Positions 27,801 to 40,500 of a stretch of DNA of 64,000 bases are shown in pieces. Numbering within the stretch: position 1 is the stretch's first letter; each line of letters opens with the position of its first letter. The stretch is from Bombus terrestris. Lineage: Eukaryota > Arthropoda > Insecta > Hymenoptera > Apidae. The notes below the pieces were generated by a model. That model ran no database searches, was not told the DNA's origin, and worked only from the letters and a program-made list of their open reading frames with translations. The DNA lies in the NCBI RefSeq assembly GCF_910591885.1, contig NC_063274.1:4836001-4900000 (forward strand), read 5' to 3'. The translations under genes and the position numbers were made by a program.

Positions 27801-28931
27801 TTACCAGGATTATGGGAACCATGGAAATCTTGCTCCAATGTTTTACCTCATTCTGGTCTTCGCCTTTCTCCATCCGAAGCACCCTTATATCATTTGACTG
27901 CAGTATTTCCACATTTACAAGTATGTAAAAATAACAAGCACTTATGTAATTTTATAATTGTAATCACATTTTTGATAATAATGCTATATAGGCACAATTG
28001 AGGAAAATTACACAAACATGGGATCCATCAAATTCAGATTTATATCAATGGTGGAGAGGATCAAAATTATGTATTGGTCCTTGTGAAAGTATTATTACTT
28101 TCGAAGAAGAAGAACAGAGTTGTATAGAGATAAGAGTACGTGGACCGCGAGGTACCAGTGCTCAATGTTTCGCTCTTTTCAGCATTATTCTCGATGCTAT
28201 TGAAACAACGATTGAATTAGTTGCTCCTGGCATGTTACTTGAAAGACATTGGTTAAGTCCTAGTCAACTTCGGGAATATGATGAAGTTAGTTATCTAATA
28301 ATAGTTAAATAAGAAAGTAACGCAATATAAAAAAGTGTATTTAATGTTTTTTATGAAATTTTATAGGTAATACATTCTTGGGAACCAGCACCAGTTATAT
28401 CAGCTCTAATTGATAAAGGTCTTGAAGAAGCAACACTCAAAAATCCTTTAAATGGTCAAGAAGAAACTATATGGGAAATAGTAGGTTGTGGACTACCTTT
28501 AATAGAAAGTTGTCTTCCTGGACCAAAGCAACCAATAAAACAAATCAAGTCTGCTGTACAAAGAAGATTGGCGCAAATGCTCGATCCCCCTGATCATCAT
28601 GGAAGAGATTGGTGTTTACTTGCTGTGAGACTAGGTTTGGGAGATCGAGTCGCGCAACTAGATAGTACAGTAGACAGTCCAACATTAAGGTGAGACAAAT
28701 TTGTAATAATTATTTATTATAATCCTGAGCAGCTAATCATGTATTTCGTGCAATTTATTATTTGATAGATTGCTTAACACAGCAGGTGCTGATTGCACCG
28801 TAGGATCTTTAATACAACAACTACGAGCTCTTGATCGGGAAGATGCTGCACATCTTCTGCTCTCTTATACACCGACATATATATTGTCAACAGCTGCTGA
28901 TTCTGAAACAGGATCTAATCTTTCTAGATGA
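21877..28931 (+). CDS. Death-associated protein kinase (kinase, ankyrin, Roc-COR, death domain)
   Basis: DAPK family Ser/Thr kinase controlling stress-induced cell death and autophagy (family knowledge). Twenty coding exons: 21877-21919, 22573-22651, 22730-22842, 22908-23068, 23148-23268, 23348-23648, 23749-23797, 24288-24404, 24477-24749, 24819-25001, 25102-25216, 25293-25484, 25587-25828, 26917-27057, 27224-27388, 27463-27681, 27741-27920, 27992-28285, 28367-28689, 28769-28931. They total 1,157 aa (human DAPK1 is 1,430). Kinase about 33-288: K62, catalytic HLDIKPEN with D152, DLG at 173-175 where DFG is usual, then FGTPEFVAPEIVNYEP. About three to four ankyrin repeats (295-415). Roc P-loop GHCASGKS at 446-453, then COR-like sequence. 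A death domain (about 1050-1140, with DPPDHHGRDWCLLA) precedes the end NLSR. No calmodulin-binding segment is visible between kinase and ankyrins. Exon 1 and the 3' edge of the 26917 exon are less certain; the other junctions look good. Confidence 0.9.
25829..26916. other. Largest DAPK intron
   Basis: This 1,088-bp intron lies between the Roc region and an unusually GC-rich coding exon starting at 26917. It is AT-rich. One exon-like stretch begins at 26225 after an AG, but no donor in a compatible phase was found, so it was not included in the model. Confidence 0.6.
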
Positions 28932-29204
28932 CAATGTTGCATTTATCAATGGTGCATTAATACTTTTTGAGGAAGATGCATTTCTGAAAAAAACTTTTAT
29001 CCTCATTATGGGTTTGATAGACTTATTACGTCACCGCTTCCGCCCAATATAAATTGTGCATTGCTCTTTAAGCTAAGTACATACATAATAGTACATTCCT
29101 TGTGTACATCTTTAGAAATGCACATGCACCCATGTGTACTTTTATATCAAAATATTAAAGCACATTTTAAGCGGCACAAAATTCTTTTAATATATTCTTT
29201 TTAA

Positions 29205-29260
29205 TATATATACACACATACACACACACACGCGCGCGCGCGCGCACACACACACACACA
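29205..29260. repeat. Compound CA-CG-CA microsatellite
   Basis: A (TA/CA)n tract leads into (CG)7 at 29231-29244 and returns to (CA)n up to 29260. Alternating purine-pyrimidine throughout. Confidence 0.95.
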
Positions 29261-29919
29261 GAGGTGAAATGTTGCATAAGTTGCATAAATTTCTGTCCTT
29301 TCTTATGAGCTCTTATAATTCTAAAAAAGATATCATAATTTAAGTATACTTGTTAGCATAAAATATATTTATGCTAATTCTGTGTTTCTTTTAAGTTTGC
29401 AAATATTTACTTAAGGAGATATATATAAAACGAAGTTTTAATTTATAATATTTAGAATCTTTTTAGTTGTGAAACATTTGTAAGCATTTGTATTGTGATA
29501 TTATATTATATGATTAACTACATTTTTAATCAAATTTCTTAAGTAAATTTGTATTAGACAGAATAATTCTAAATATTACACATAAAACACATTTACACAT
29601 TATATAATACGATATTATCGTATTTGATACTAATATTGTTTTGAAAGCTTTACTTGATATGCATATATACTATATGTCTTGCCAAAACTCAGTGTTAATA
29701 TACGCTGCTTTTTATGATATTTAGAAACTATTTATGTGAAAAAAAGGAGTGAAACAGTTCGCACAATTGTTTGCTTTTGGTAAATTTATGGAAGCTCCAT
29801 TCTTATATGGACATTTTTTACTAAATCAACATTCCTAAAATATTTATTATGTGCCATAAACGAGATTTGCTCATTTATACTTATAAAAAAAGAAAAAAAA
29901 ACGTTGGAACGTTCTCTAA

Positions 29920-29951
29920 AAATTTCTAAATTTCTAAATTTCTAAATTTCT
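29920..29951. repeat. Four perfect copies of an 8-bp repeat (AAATTTCT)
   Basis: The octamer AAATTTCT is repeated four times without error, in the probable DAPK 3' UTR. Confidence 0.9.
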
Positions 29952-31855
29952 AAACTGATCCTTCTGCTGATGTTCATGGAAATAAAACACTTTCTTATTA
30001 ACGATTTGAAGCTTACGATACAAAGGATCATTGTTCAAAACAATCTCAAATAATGACAATGGATTTTGACATAAGATATTATTCATGTTTTATAGGCACA
30101 AAAATATTACACAAGGCGCACTGTTCATGTGTAACGCGCATGGATGTATGTATATCATTAAAAATACTTGCTGTTCATCGAAAAACTATTCTTTGAACAT
30201 ATCTATTGTGTATTAACTTTATCCAGTGAACACTGCTTATACATAATGTGTTGAATAGGATATGATTTTTATTCCCATCTGACATAATACAATGTTTGAT
30301 ACGAATCTCAAATATATGGGAATAATTGAACATGATATGAATATAAGAACAAGACAAAAGTAGTGTATCTAGTTACAAAATATCTAAAAAGTTAGTTCTA
30401 ATTTGCTCTTGTAAAATGTATCTAAGATACTTCTGTTATCTCTGTGTTCTATGCATATGTATTTGCTATACAATGAACATTTACTATGATGTTGTGTGAT
30501 ACACGAATTGTCTAATATTTTGGTACTGAATCATCTTTTCGATTTTGGAATTTGGTCTTAAGTTTGCATTCTTTTATGCACTGTGTTCATCATGCATTTA
30601 TACGTCGACGTTTGAAATATTAAACGTTTTAATATTGTACATTACATAGAGAATTGTTTTCGTAATGCGGACATTAAGTTACAGACGAACATTTACTTTT
30701 GAAAGTTTTGTATTGTTAATTAATTATTTAGTAAAAAGGACATTTTGCAGAATGGGAAATTGAAAAATATAATAAATATAATTACAATCGGTCTTTATTT
30801 ATACCTTGTGAAAAATAGAAATATAGTAATATTGATTTTATTGAACTTTGTAGTATTTACAATTTTCTAGTTTTTATAATAACCTGAGTGTTTATTGAAA
30901 CCTGCTCTTTTTAAACCTTTTAAAATCATAATTGAGAGATCATGTCTGACCAATGACATCATTGAGAGACTGTATTCTTCAAGCTATAATCAAAATTGAT
31001 ATTGAAATAATCTACTAGTGTCGTAAAACAATTCTGAATATAAGAGAAGAAAAAAAAAGATAAACGAACTGCAAAGTGTCGAGAAGTTGCGTTCAATTTT
31101 GTTCATCGCGTAATGACTTAATAAGTTGTATTTATATTTCTTATCCATACCTTTGTAAAAACGGTCGATAGTAATAAGAGTGAATATACATTCTGAATGA
31201 AAAAACGTATATGCTGCGCATTTATTTGTAACGACAAGCGATGAAAAATATATTAGCTGAACGAGATGTGTAATTATTCCTTTTATACTAGGAAAGATGT
31301 CAATAAAGCCATGTTGCTTCATAGGTGTATTTTAATTTATCATGAGCCCAACTAATAGCCCCTTTCATAAGTTCAACTTCCTATAAGAAAGCAATATTTT
31401 CAATATAAGTATAAAAAAGTATTAATACAAAGTATATTAAATAGAGTATATGTGTATTTCACTACGATAGATAGTAAATATACTTTATTAAATTAATATA
31501 TGCAGCTACAAAGAATTTTATTTTAATATATAAAAGAATTAACGTACCGTTTTTGGATGATCAAGACGACAGAATTCCCGCGTTTACAACGTGTAATGTA
31601 CGTTGTAGTGAACGACATCGATTCGATGGATCGACAGGGGTCGCCGTTGGGAGCGGGAAAATACAAATATTAGAAAGACAACGTGGACGATATGGCGCGA
31701 AATTAGACATTTTTCAAGATAACAGAGAACAGGAGAATGTTTATCTCGGTATGGTATTTATGTAGACTAGGTTACGTAGCCGACAGGAAACAAGAACGGA
31801 ATTCCTTCGAGCCGAGAATAGCATAAGGGAGGTGGAGATCGCGTTTCGTTGGTAG

Positions 31856-32713
31856 TCAGTGCGACGAGCAGCAATCAGCCAGTAAAGAGCCGAGATAAAA
31901 TCGGGACGACAGCCAACAAGGCGACAAGCAATTATAGAATTGGATTGGATCGAGAAGTTCGAGGAGGCCTGCGACGCCGGTTTCGTTTTATTTTAGCTTA
32001 GCTTTCGAAGGCATCCGGTTGTGCATTCTCATCGCGGATCGTCGCCACGATTACAGTGAGTGTTGTCCCCCTTTTAACTCTAACTTGTCTTTTCTTTCGC
32101 GCTATTTGTTATTAAATGTTGCTTACCGGTGAGTAGCAACAACGGCTTGGGTGCCGTATGAGAGCTAGATCGCTCGTTTTTCATATCGTGCATCGTCGAA
32201 CGATACTGGCTGAAGTAAGTACTTCGTTTCGTATTCGTATAAACTATATCAAGTTTAGATGTGCTACCGCATCGTTTTTTATTAAAAAGAAACAGGTTAG
32301 AGATATTTTACGTTGCTCTTCGCGAGCGTATTTCTCATGGCGGTTTGATTTTGTAGTAGCGTTAGCCTAATTGTAGATATGCAGTAGATACGGTGCGATT
32401 ATAGTCAGACCAAAGCAGAGTAACGCTACTTTTAATTTGAACGTTGTTATATTATCAACTTGTATTTATTCCCGATTAAAGATTAAAATAAGAAGTGGAT
32501 TAAATAACAATTCGCGAATTTATAATGTTACAGATGCATCTTTGATTAATGATAATTAATAATAATAGTGTACTGACAAATTACGCGTTTCGTTACTGTA
32601 ATATTAATAAATCAGTTTATATATATATATATGTCAACATTAATGAATTTATTAGGTTTAAACTGCCGACAAAGAATAGGCAATAAGAGGGGAGAAAAAC
32701 ACAGACTATCATC
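31856..32713 (+). promoter_or_regulatory. Promoter and 5' UTR of the first tropomyosin gene
   Basis: An arthropod initiator match TCAGT at 31856-31860 starts a GC-rich leader that ends at a strong donor (GTGAGTG) at 32056. The leader would join the acceptor at 32655, giving a second noncoding piece 32656-32713 that ends at the ATG. No TATA box at the usual distance. The transcription start is inferred, not shown. Confidence 0.45.
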
Positions 32714-34217
32714 ATGGAGGCGATTAAAAAGAAGATTGCGGCGCTGAAGCAGGAGATGGACGCCGCTAATGAAAAAGTCGAAGCAAATGAAGCGAAAGCA
32801 AGATCAGAGAACTTTCGAGCGGATAAACTGAACGACGATGTAAGGGATTTACAGAAGAAGCTGGCGCAGCTTGAACGAGATTACGGTATTACCAAGACGA
32901 ATTTAGAGCAATCCACTGCCGACTTGGAGCAATGTGAAAAATCTTGGTCTAAGGTGCGTAAAGACACGTGCTACATTGATTTACGAAAGTCGATATTGTG
33001 TAATTGACGAATGATGTTAATAGGCAGAGCAAGATCGAACTACGTTGACCAAAAGGGTACAAGAGATCGAGGCAACGTTAACGAAGAAGGAAGAGTTGCG
33101 TCTTTCAGCTCAATTGAAACTTGCACGTGCGACAGAACTTGCGGACGATGCTCAAAGGTTTATATTACATTTATTATATTTACTGAAATGCTTTTAATAA
33201 GCGATAAATAAATATCGTTCGTCTTAGCAGATATTCTTTGTCATATTTTATATCTCTATTATCAGATAACTTAGAGAATTTTTATTAAAATTTAAGTAAC
33301 GTATTGTAAAGAAATATTCTTAGGGTAGATGAATTTGTCGAGTAATATTTTGACACATCGTAGACTTTATAATTAGCACGAATGTTTGAATGCGTGAATA
33401 ATAAACGAATCTTTCTTTTTGTCGTAGAATGTGCAAAGTATTAGAAGACAGAAGTCGGCTGGACGAAGAGCGCATGGAGAAATTGATGCACGAATTGAAA
33501 GACGCGAGATTAATCGCCGAAGATGCAGACGCAAAGTCTGACGAAATATCGAAGAAGTTGCAATTCGTTGAAGAAGAACTGGAAGGCGCTGAGGAGAGAG
33601 TCAAAACCAGCGAGGCGTTTGTATAATTATGTTACTCTATTTTTTCCACGATTCCCATACCATTCTTCTTTATACGTTTAAACGCATTTGCAGAAAAATC
33701 GTAGAACGAGAGGACGAGCTCTTCATTGTGCAAAACATAGTAAAATCTTTAGAAGTATCCGAGGAAAAGGTAATCATCCTTTACGAACTATGTATAGTAT
33801 ATAAATTTTAAAATAGCAAAATTCGATCAACTCGAAAACGTTTCCTTATCATATATTTCGTATTACAAATCAGCTTTACCGTGTTAAATTTTTTAATATA
33901 CTTTTACATATTAAAAATTATTCACTTAGGCTAATCAACGAGTGGAAGAATTTAAAGTACAACTAAAACAGTTAAAGAAAAAATTGAGAGAGGCCGAGAA
34001 ACGCGCCGTCCATGCTGAAAGAACGGTGAAGAAGTTGTTGAAGGATGTCGATATGAAGGAAGGTAGGGTGTTTAGTAGATGAAGATCTACCTTTTTTTCG
34101 AGGGCGATATTTTTCAACGATCGCTGTGTTTTAGACGAACTGAGAGAAGAAAAGGAGAAATATAAGGCAGTCTGCGACGACATGGATGCCACATTCGCAG
34201 AAATGACAGGATATTAA
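32714..34217 (+). CDS. Divergent tropomyosin paralogue A (284 aa)
   Basis: Tropomyosin: a parallel coiled-coil dimer that lies along actin filaments and gates myosin access. Six coding exons (32714-32953, 33024-33157, 33428-33616, 33694-33769, 33930-34062, 34135-34217) of 240, 134, 189, 76, 133 and 83 nt give 284 aa, the standard muscle-type length, with conserved exon boundaries (residues 80, 125, 188, 213, 257). It begins MEAIKKKIAALKQEMDAA and ends DDMDATFAEMTGY, like insect Tm2. It keeps hallmark stretches such as AEDADAKSDEIS and KSLEVSEEKANQRVEEF. It is divergent elsewhere: residues 192-197 read EREDEL where canonical tropomyosins have ELEEEL, placing Arg at core position 193. Whether it is muscle-specific cannot be seen. 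Paired in tandem with a second copy 1.8 kb downstream. Confidence 0.93.
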
Positions 34218-34676
34218 GGCCACAGAAACGGACGGAGTTCCTTTTATTTTGCTATTCTGAGCTTCTTCCGCTTATTCGCTACATTTAATAATGGACATCA
34301 GTCGGCTGTACTCAGCTACGCTGATTTGACTCGACTCGTTATAGTGTACCGTTAAAAAAAGCTTTCAATGGTGCTTCAAACATAATTTGCTATGCGAAAT
34401 TGTGCAATTAACATAGCAATTAGAGAGCGTACACTGTACTAGTATTCCGTTAATGTAATGCTTTGCTTCAAGCTTAACACTCTATAAAAGCTTCGGGGCC
34501 AGAGATGATTGGACTGATGGTGTTATAGTTGCTTCAGAAACAAATAGTCTCTTTTCGATAGAATTAACGGCATCGCCTATTTTTCTTTCAGAGACGTTGA
34601 AGAGGAGTCGGTGAATATGAATGCAAGCTCGATACTGCATCCTCTTTTTATCATTGTACGCCAAATCTGTATTTTC

Positions 34677-34682
34677 AATAAA
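34677..34682 (+). terminator. Candidate poly(A) signal of tropomyosin paralogue A
   Basis: AATAAA 460 nt past the stop codon, followed by an A-rich run. Confidence 0.45.
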
Positions 34683-35295
34683 CGGTATTTAAAAAAAAAA
34701 GAATTCTTCATCGTAGTATGATTTATGAATTAATTCAATACCTTGTTAAATCCTGTCAAATAAAAATAATATGAAAAGCTTAAAGAAAATGTATACAGGG
34801 ATAAACGATATCTCTTTTATGATTCATAACTGGGAAACAGAAACTTAAACTATATACTGCTAACTTTTTATAGATAAATTTCTAATTGCATATTCTCATA
34901 TTATAAAAAAAAGACGTAATCGGGTAAGATTTTATTTTTCACGTTTTAAAACATTTCTTATCTCTTCTTTTTAAATAAATTAGTAGTTTTTAATAAATAC
35001 ATTTGCAGACAGAGAACGGTCTGTAGAATAGTTCTATCGTATCGAGTAATTTTTTTTATATGCTGTATATATTTTTTTTGATAAAAAAAAATATGATATC
35101 TTTTTTATATGATAAAAACTGTATAAATTTTTTTAGCAAAGATATTTTAGGATTTGTATATTCGTTAATACTCGAATCCTCAGCTTTGTGTCAATTGAAC
35201 TATTGGAAGAGCATAAACGTCTAGAGAAGTCGAGGAATTCGTTTGCGTCTAACTAAAGAAACCGACTATTAGGTTCTTTTGCATTTCTTTGAGTC

Positions 35296-35331
35296 TATAA
35301 AGCATTGTCCTCGTCGGTCACGGAGTGCAGT
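35296..35331 (+). promoter_or_regulatory. Candidate TATA box and initiator of tropomyosin paralogue B
   Basis: TATAAA at 35296-35301 is followed 33 bp later by a CAGT initiator match at 35328-35331. The first exon would end at the donor GTAAGA at 35406. The spacing is normal for insect TATA promoters. Inferred from sequence only. Confidence 0.5.
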
Positions 35332-36018
35332 AACCCGCGAGCTTTGCTTTGAAAGACCGTGCGATCATATTATCTTTACGAATTTTATTTTTAATATATT
35401 AATACGTAAGATCATAATTATTTCACAAATAGGGTGAAACGTTTTGTTCGACGTTCTGTTTTAACGTAGTGTGAAAGTGTTTTAAATGGACTAATAATAG
35501 CCGTAGAATTAGTGTAATATCGGAGTAGTAAAAAAGTGTTTCCAATATATGAACTTTTGACGCAACTCAGTTCCCTAATTTTCAATACTTAATCGTTCCT
35601 TCTTTAAAATATCGATTCATGTGTGTCGAATATTCTCGTTTTTATTAAATTTTCCAACATCTATCTGTACAATTAGAACAATGTTCTCTTTTACATTTGA
35701 ATTCTTCTATTTATAAAATATTCATTACTCTTAAAAAAGAATGGAGAAAAAATATTGCAAGATTTAATTAAAAATATTTCAAGAATTCGGGAAATTTATA
35801 GAAATACTTTTTATATATAGATTGCACATCAATAGTGTGCATGCCTTGATTAAAATCTTTTAATCAATTAAGATGATTCATAGTAGAATATTGGTCGAAC
35901 GTTTTTGCATTATCAAAGAACGATCCAGATTTTATTAAAAGAAAACAGAGTTTCGTTGATAAAAGATTTATTGATCGAATTTTCCATATAGCTTCGCGTC
36001 GAAACGTCGGTCGTTGTG

Positions 36019-37518
36019 ATGAACGCGATTAAGAAACGCCTGCAAACGTTGAAGATCGAGAAGGATCTGGCGATGGACAGGGCCGATCTATGCGATCAAC
36101 AGGCGAAGGAGGCGAATCGGCGAGAAGAAAAACTAAAGGACGAAGTTCGGGAACTGGCGAAGAAGCTGGTGCAGATGGAACGCGACTTGGAACTGAGCAA
36201 AGCTCAGTTGGAAAAGTCGAATAGAGATCTCGAGCAAAAAGAGAGAGTTTATATCGTGGTTGGTGATTTGTAAAAGCATAAAATCTTCTTTCAATACATT
36301 CCATAAATATCATAAATTAAAATAATTCTATTCCGATAAAAATTAATTTTTCATACGGGATAATGATCATTTTTACAAAACGTAAGAATAATTAAAGATA
36401 ATCTTTACGAATGACAACAGACGCAATCGGAGTTGGCGGTTCTGAACAGAAAGATGCAGCAGTGCTTGCAGAATTTGGAAAAATCGGAGGAACGCCGTTT
36501 GACGGCTCAAGCAAAATTGGCACAAGCGATGGAGACCGCGGAAGACGCGAAACGGTTTGTCCAGTGTGAAAGAAGACGAAAGGAATTCGATTAACGTTTG
36601 AGATTTTATTCGTAGTAAATTGTTGCTTTTAGCATCTGCAAAGTTTTGGAGAACAGAAGTAAGCAGGACGAGGAAAGGATGGATCAATTGATGGCGCAGC
36701 TGAAGGAAGCGAGATTGATCGCTGAAGACGCTGATACAAAATCGGACGAGATCTCGAGGAAATTGGCTTTCGTCGAAGATGAATTGGAAGCGGCTGAAGA
36801 AAGAGTGAAATCGAGCGAGGCGTATGTAGGACTAATCGTAAATCATTTTATGATAATTTTTTTACAAATTTTACTTCCATGTACAGTAAGTAATTTTGTG
36901 CAATGATTTACAGCAAGATAATGGAACGAGAGGACGAATTGTTCATCGTTGGTAACATATTGAAATCTTTAGAAGTATCTGAAGAAAAGGTAATAATATA
37001 TTATTTATCAAATATTTTTTGAATTTTTTATTAAGAACAATATTAAATAATAAAATAACTTTTTTATATTTGAGACAAATATTTATTAATCGACGCTATA
37101 ATATCGTATAATGAATCACTTTCTTGATGGTTAAAAGATCCTGAAACAAAGTGTAAAAGATTGAAGTTAATAGCTAGTTAAAAAATTCCCATTTTGGAAA
37201 TTTTGTAGGCTAATCAAAGGGTGGAGGAATTTAAAACACAGCTGAAGGAGTTGAAAGTGAAATTGAAAGCTGCCGAAAAAAGAGCCATCATCGCGGAGAA
37301 GATGGTCAAAGTGTTTTCGAAAGAGTTGGATGCAAGAGAAGGTATCTTTTTTTACAATTCTTTTCATACTTTTTAGTAAAGACCTCCCTTGTCTGTATTT
37401 ACTTTTCGCTTTTACTTCACGCTTTTGTTTTTCAGATTTCTTATTCAGAGAGAAAGAGAAATACAAATACATCTGCGACGACATGGATTCCACGTTTGCT
37501 GAACTCACCGGATATTAG
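36019..37518 (+). CDS. Divergent tropomyosin paralogue B (284 aa)
   Basis: Second tropomyosin, in tandem and same orientation as copy A. Six coding exons (36019-36258, 36421-36554, 36633-36821, 36914-36989, 37209-37341, 37436-37518) have exactly the same lengths as in copy A. The protein begins MNAIKKRLQTLKIEKD and ends DDMDSTFAELTGY. It is closer to canonical insect Tm2 than copy A in places, such as LENRSKQDEERMDQL and RKLAFVEDELEAAEERV. It shares with copy A the altered EREDELFIV segment at 192-200, so both derive from one already changed ancestor (inference). The start is the ATG at 36019, just after a short spliced leader. The exon 1 donor (GTTGGTG at 36259) is non-ideal but matches the position in copy A. 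Confidence 0.93.
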
Positions 37519-40500
37519 TCAAACTTTTGTAATATCGAACTCTGTTATTTTCTACGCCAGTGTATCCATATTGTATCTTTTCTATTAAAAGCCACGCTCG
37601 AACTTACTTATTCACGTATTTAAATTCAATCATAGAGTGTAAAGTAATCTTCGCTAATTAATTAATCCGTTAACCGAGTCGTTTTTTAATCAGACACTCT
37701 CGTAATCTCAAAGTTGAAGCTTAATAAAGATCAATTTGAATTAAGCCAGCTTTATTTTTTATACATATAAATATAATATAATTCATTTCTCATAAAAATG
37801 AAACGATAAAATAGAAGATCCCTAAATAAGGAAATTCCGATGTCCAAGAGATCGACGATGACTAAGCGACGAATCAACTCGTCTGCCCCGGTTAACAGGT
37901 TAATATTCATTTATCTAAAATCTTCAAGGAGTGAAACAAAGAATCAACAAAGGCGATTTTCGTACAGTACTTTACAGGATATCAATTTATTTTATCGATT
38001 CTACGATCGACACAATGCTTCGAAACGCCATACCACCGACTCGAATACAATTTCAACCGTGGCATTGATAGTCACGTCGCGTCGCTTCGTTTGCTTCGCA
38101 ATTGTTTGAAACAGGGAGAAAGATCGCGACTTTTTCGACGGGGTTATCCGACGTCCCTCCGCACCTAGCCATGCCACTCAAGAATAGAATCTCGATACGC
38201 AGATACACCCTCACATTCGCGCCTTCATCTCGTCTTTCTTTACCTTCTCTTTCAGTTCTTTATTATTATTATTATTTTTTCTTTACAACGATGCTAATAG
38301 TATAGTTACAGTAATAATTGTTCGTTTGATTTGCTCACTCCCCACGCCTTCGTTCATTCGCAAACGCGGTCAAACCGGTGACGTAATCTCAAATACTCAA
38401 TCGAAATAAAGACAGTTCCGTATGAAGAATCGCGACCAAGGGGAGTTTGATGAATTTTTATAGAGACACACGAAAGATCTAGATAACTATATAGCGATAC
38501 AAAGTCCATCATCGATCAATTTTTAGATTTTAGACGTTGTAAAGCTGATGCTTATGATTATCGATATTTCTCTCTAAAAGGTTCTCCGCTACGTCATTTT
38601 AGTTTTACATTTTACGTGTTGAGAATATAGTACTTATACGATACAATTGTACGACTAGCTTGGATTTTTCAGAAGGACGTAAAATATTATGTTTGTTATG
38701 TCGATGTTGATGAACTTCCATCGCTATTTTGTTTTTTAGATTTTCGCATTACTTTTCATAACGTGTACCCGTGTGTAATGCGATTGTGTGTATTTCGAGG
38801 TGTTTTAAGTGACGTCACCGTTTTAACTGAAACGTACAGTTGGAAGCATCGTTCGTGGCTCAACGATTAACGCGGAGGAAATAATTGGCAGTAGAGTCGT
38901 GTGTGCTCGAGGAATTTCCGGCTCTTCATCGAACAGATATTCTTAATAAATACCGATTGACGAATACGATCAAAGATGTATAGAAAATCTTATTAAATCT
39001 TGCAATAAATTCTTTAGATACTCCAATACGACGATTCGAATTATAGTAATGCGTTTGTTACATTCCAATATATAGTGGCTTTAAAAGTAAGCCAAAATCC
39101 ATAACTCATCCTCCAGATCCTAGATCGATACTTTCAAGTATGTATTTTAAACTGTAAGTCCTTACAATACCTGTATTATCTACTTCGATAAAATAGAAGG
39201 TAAGCGTTCATTTAATCTCGAAAAATTGATTCTGATAGATATGATTATTTCGAGAGATTATTTTGTCTGGAGCCAGAAATTCCCAGAGGTAAAAAACAAT
39301 CGAATAGAAAAAGAATCCGGGCATATCGACGAATATACGGAGTCCTCGTTAAGCGGACGTCAGTCGGTCGGCGATATAAGCAAAAATGTACAAAAAACGT
39401 TATCATCGTCGCGATAAACGATACCCGCTTCCCGAAAATGATCTAACAAATTAATCGAACTCTACGAGTTTGATTGACGTGCTTCTCGATATATACATTC
39501 ATGTATGTTGAACCGTAATGTATACGCTTACACGCGCTTTTAAGTACATATGTATATATATATTTATATAAATTTATATATATACGTATACCTATATGCC
39601 CTCGTCTTCGCAGTGTCGCGCACACTCTTGGAACTCAGGTTGGAATTTCACGAAGGAAACGATTGAAAATTCATTATAAAGTTCGTCGAAAAAACCGCTC
39701 GTTTTTAAAATCCTAAAAATCTCGAAAAACCTGCTACCTGGTGATGATAAAAATCGCAATTGTAAAATTATTGTTTCCGGAAGTAGGAAATTGGCCATGA
39801 TTTGGCACTATTCGAGTTAGTCTGCGGAATGGCAGTGTCGTGGTAGTGTGTGTTTGCAACTCGTGGATCACGGTACGCGTAAAAACACGCGCGTTAAACC
39901 ACGTTATTTTTACTTTCAAATCAGTCTGAGGGAACGTACGAATTTGTCGCGGCTCGCGCGGACCGCGGTGCTTCGCCACGTTTCTATTTTCCATTTGTTT
40001 TTTGATTTCAATTTTAACGAGATCGATATGCTTCTTTCTTTTTTTTTCTTCTTTATTTCAACCGTTACCGAAAAAACCTCGAAATCTGTGTGAGAACAGG
40101 TTCTTCAGATCGCTCATTTAAGAGCCATCGTCGATGCCACGCGAACGTATTCGCGTGCAATTTGTTATTTCGTACTCGCCATCGAACCCGTTAAGGTCCA
40201 AACGATATATATGTATATATAATTTATTATAATGTTGCGTAAGATATTTTACCATCTCCAGTTAAACGAAACACCCTGTGCATTATCATAAAAAGACTAA
40301 TGTTCTGATAATCGATATTGTTGTAATATCCAAACTGATGGAAAGAATACGTATCTGATCTAAAAAAAAAAACCAACTAAAGAGAAGCTTTGATAATATA
40401 AAATTGATTGACGATTGGGTGTACAAAATTAAAAAAAAAAAAAATGGAAAATATTATACATAATGCAATGTTGGACCTTAATGGGTTAATTCGAGTTTGA

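Larger units (their letters stand above)
28932..31855. other. DAPK 3' UTR and spacer before the tropomyosin pair
   Basis: About 2.9 kb of AT-rich sequence without a credible gene. It probably starts with a long DAPK 3' UTR; a candidate AATAAA lies at 29981-29986. Simple repeats are listed separately. From about 31560 the GC content rises towards the first tropomyosin promoter. The frames at 30990-31322 and 31553-31765 show no family resemblance. Confidence 0.55.
34218..36018. other. Spacer between the two tropomyosin genes
   Basis: Holds the 3' UTR of copy A (candidate AATAAA at 34677-34682) and the promoter and leader of copy B. The leader of copy B appears to splice from a donor at 35406 to an acceptor at 35990, giving a noncoding exon tail at 35992-36018. 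No further gene seen. Confidence 0.55.
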
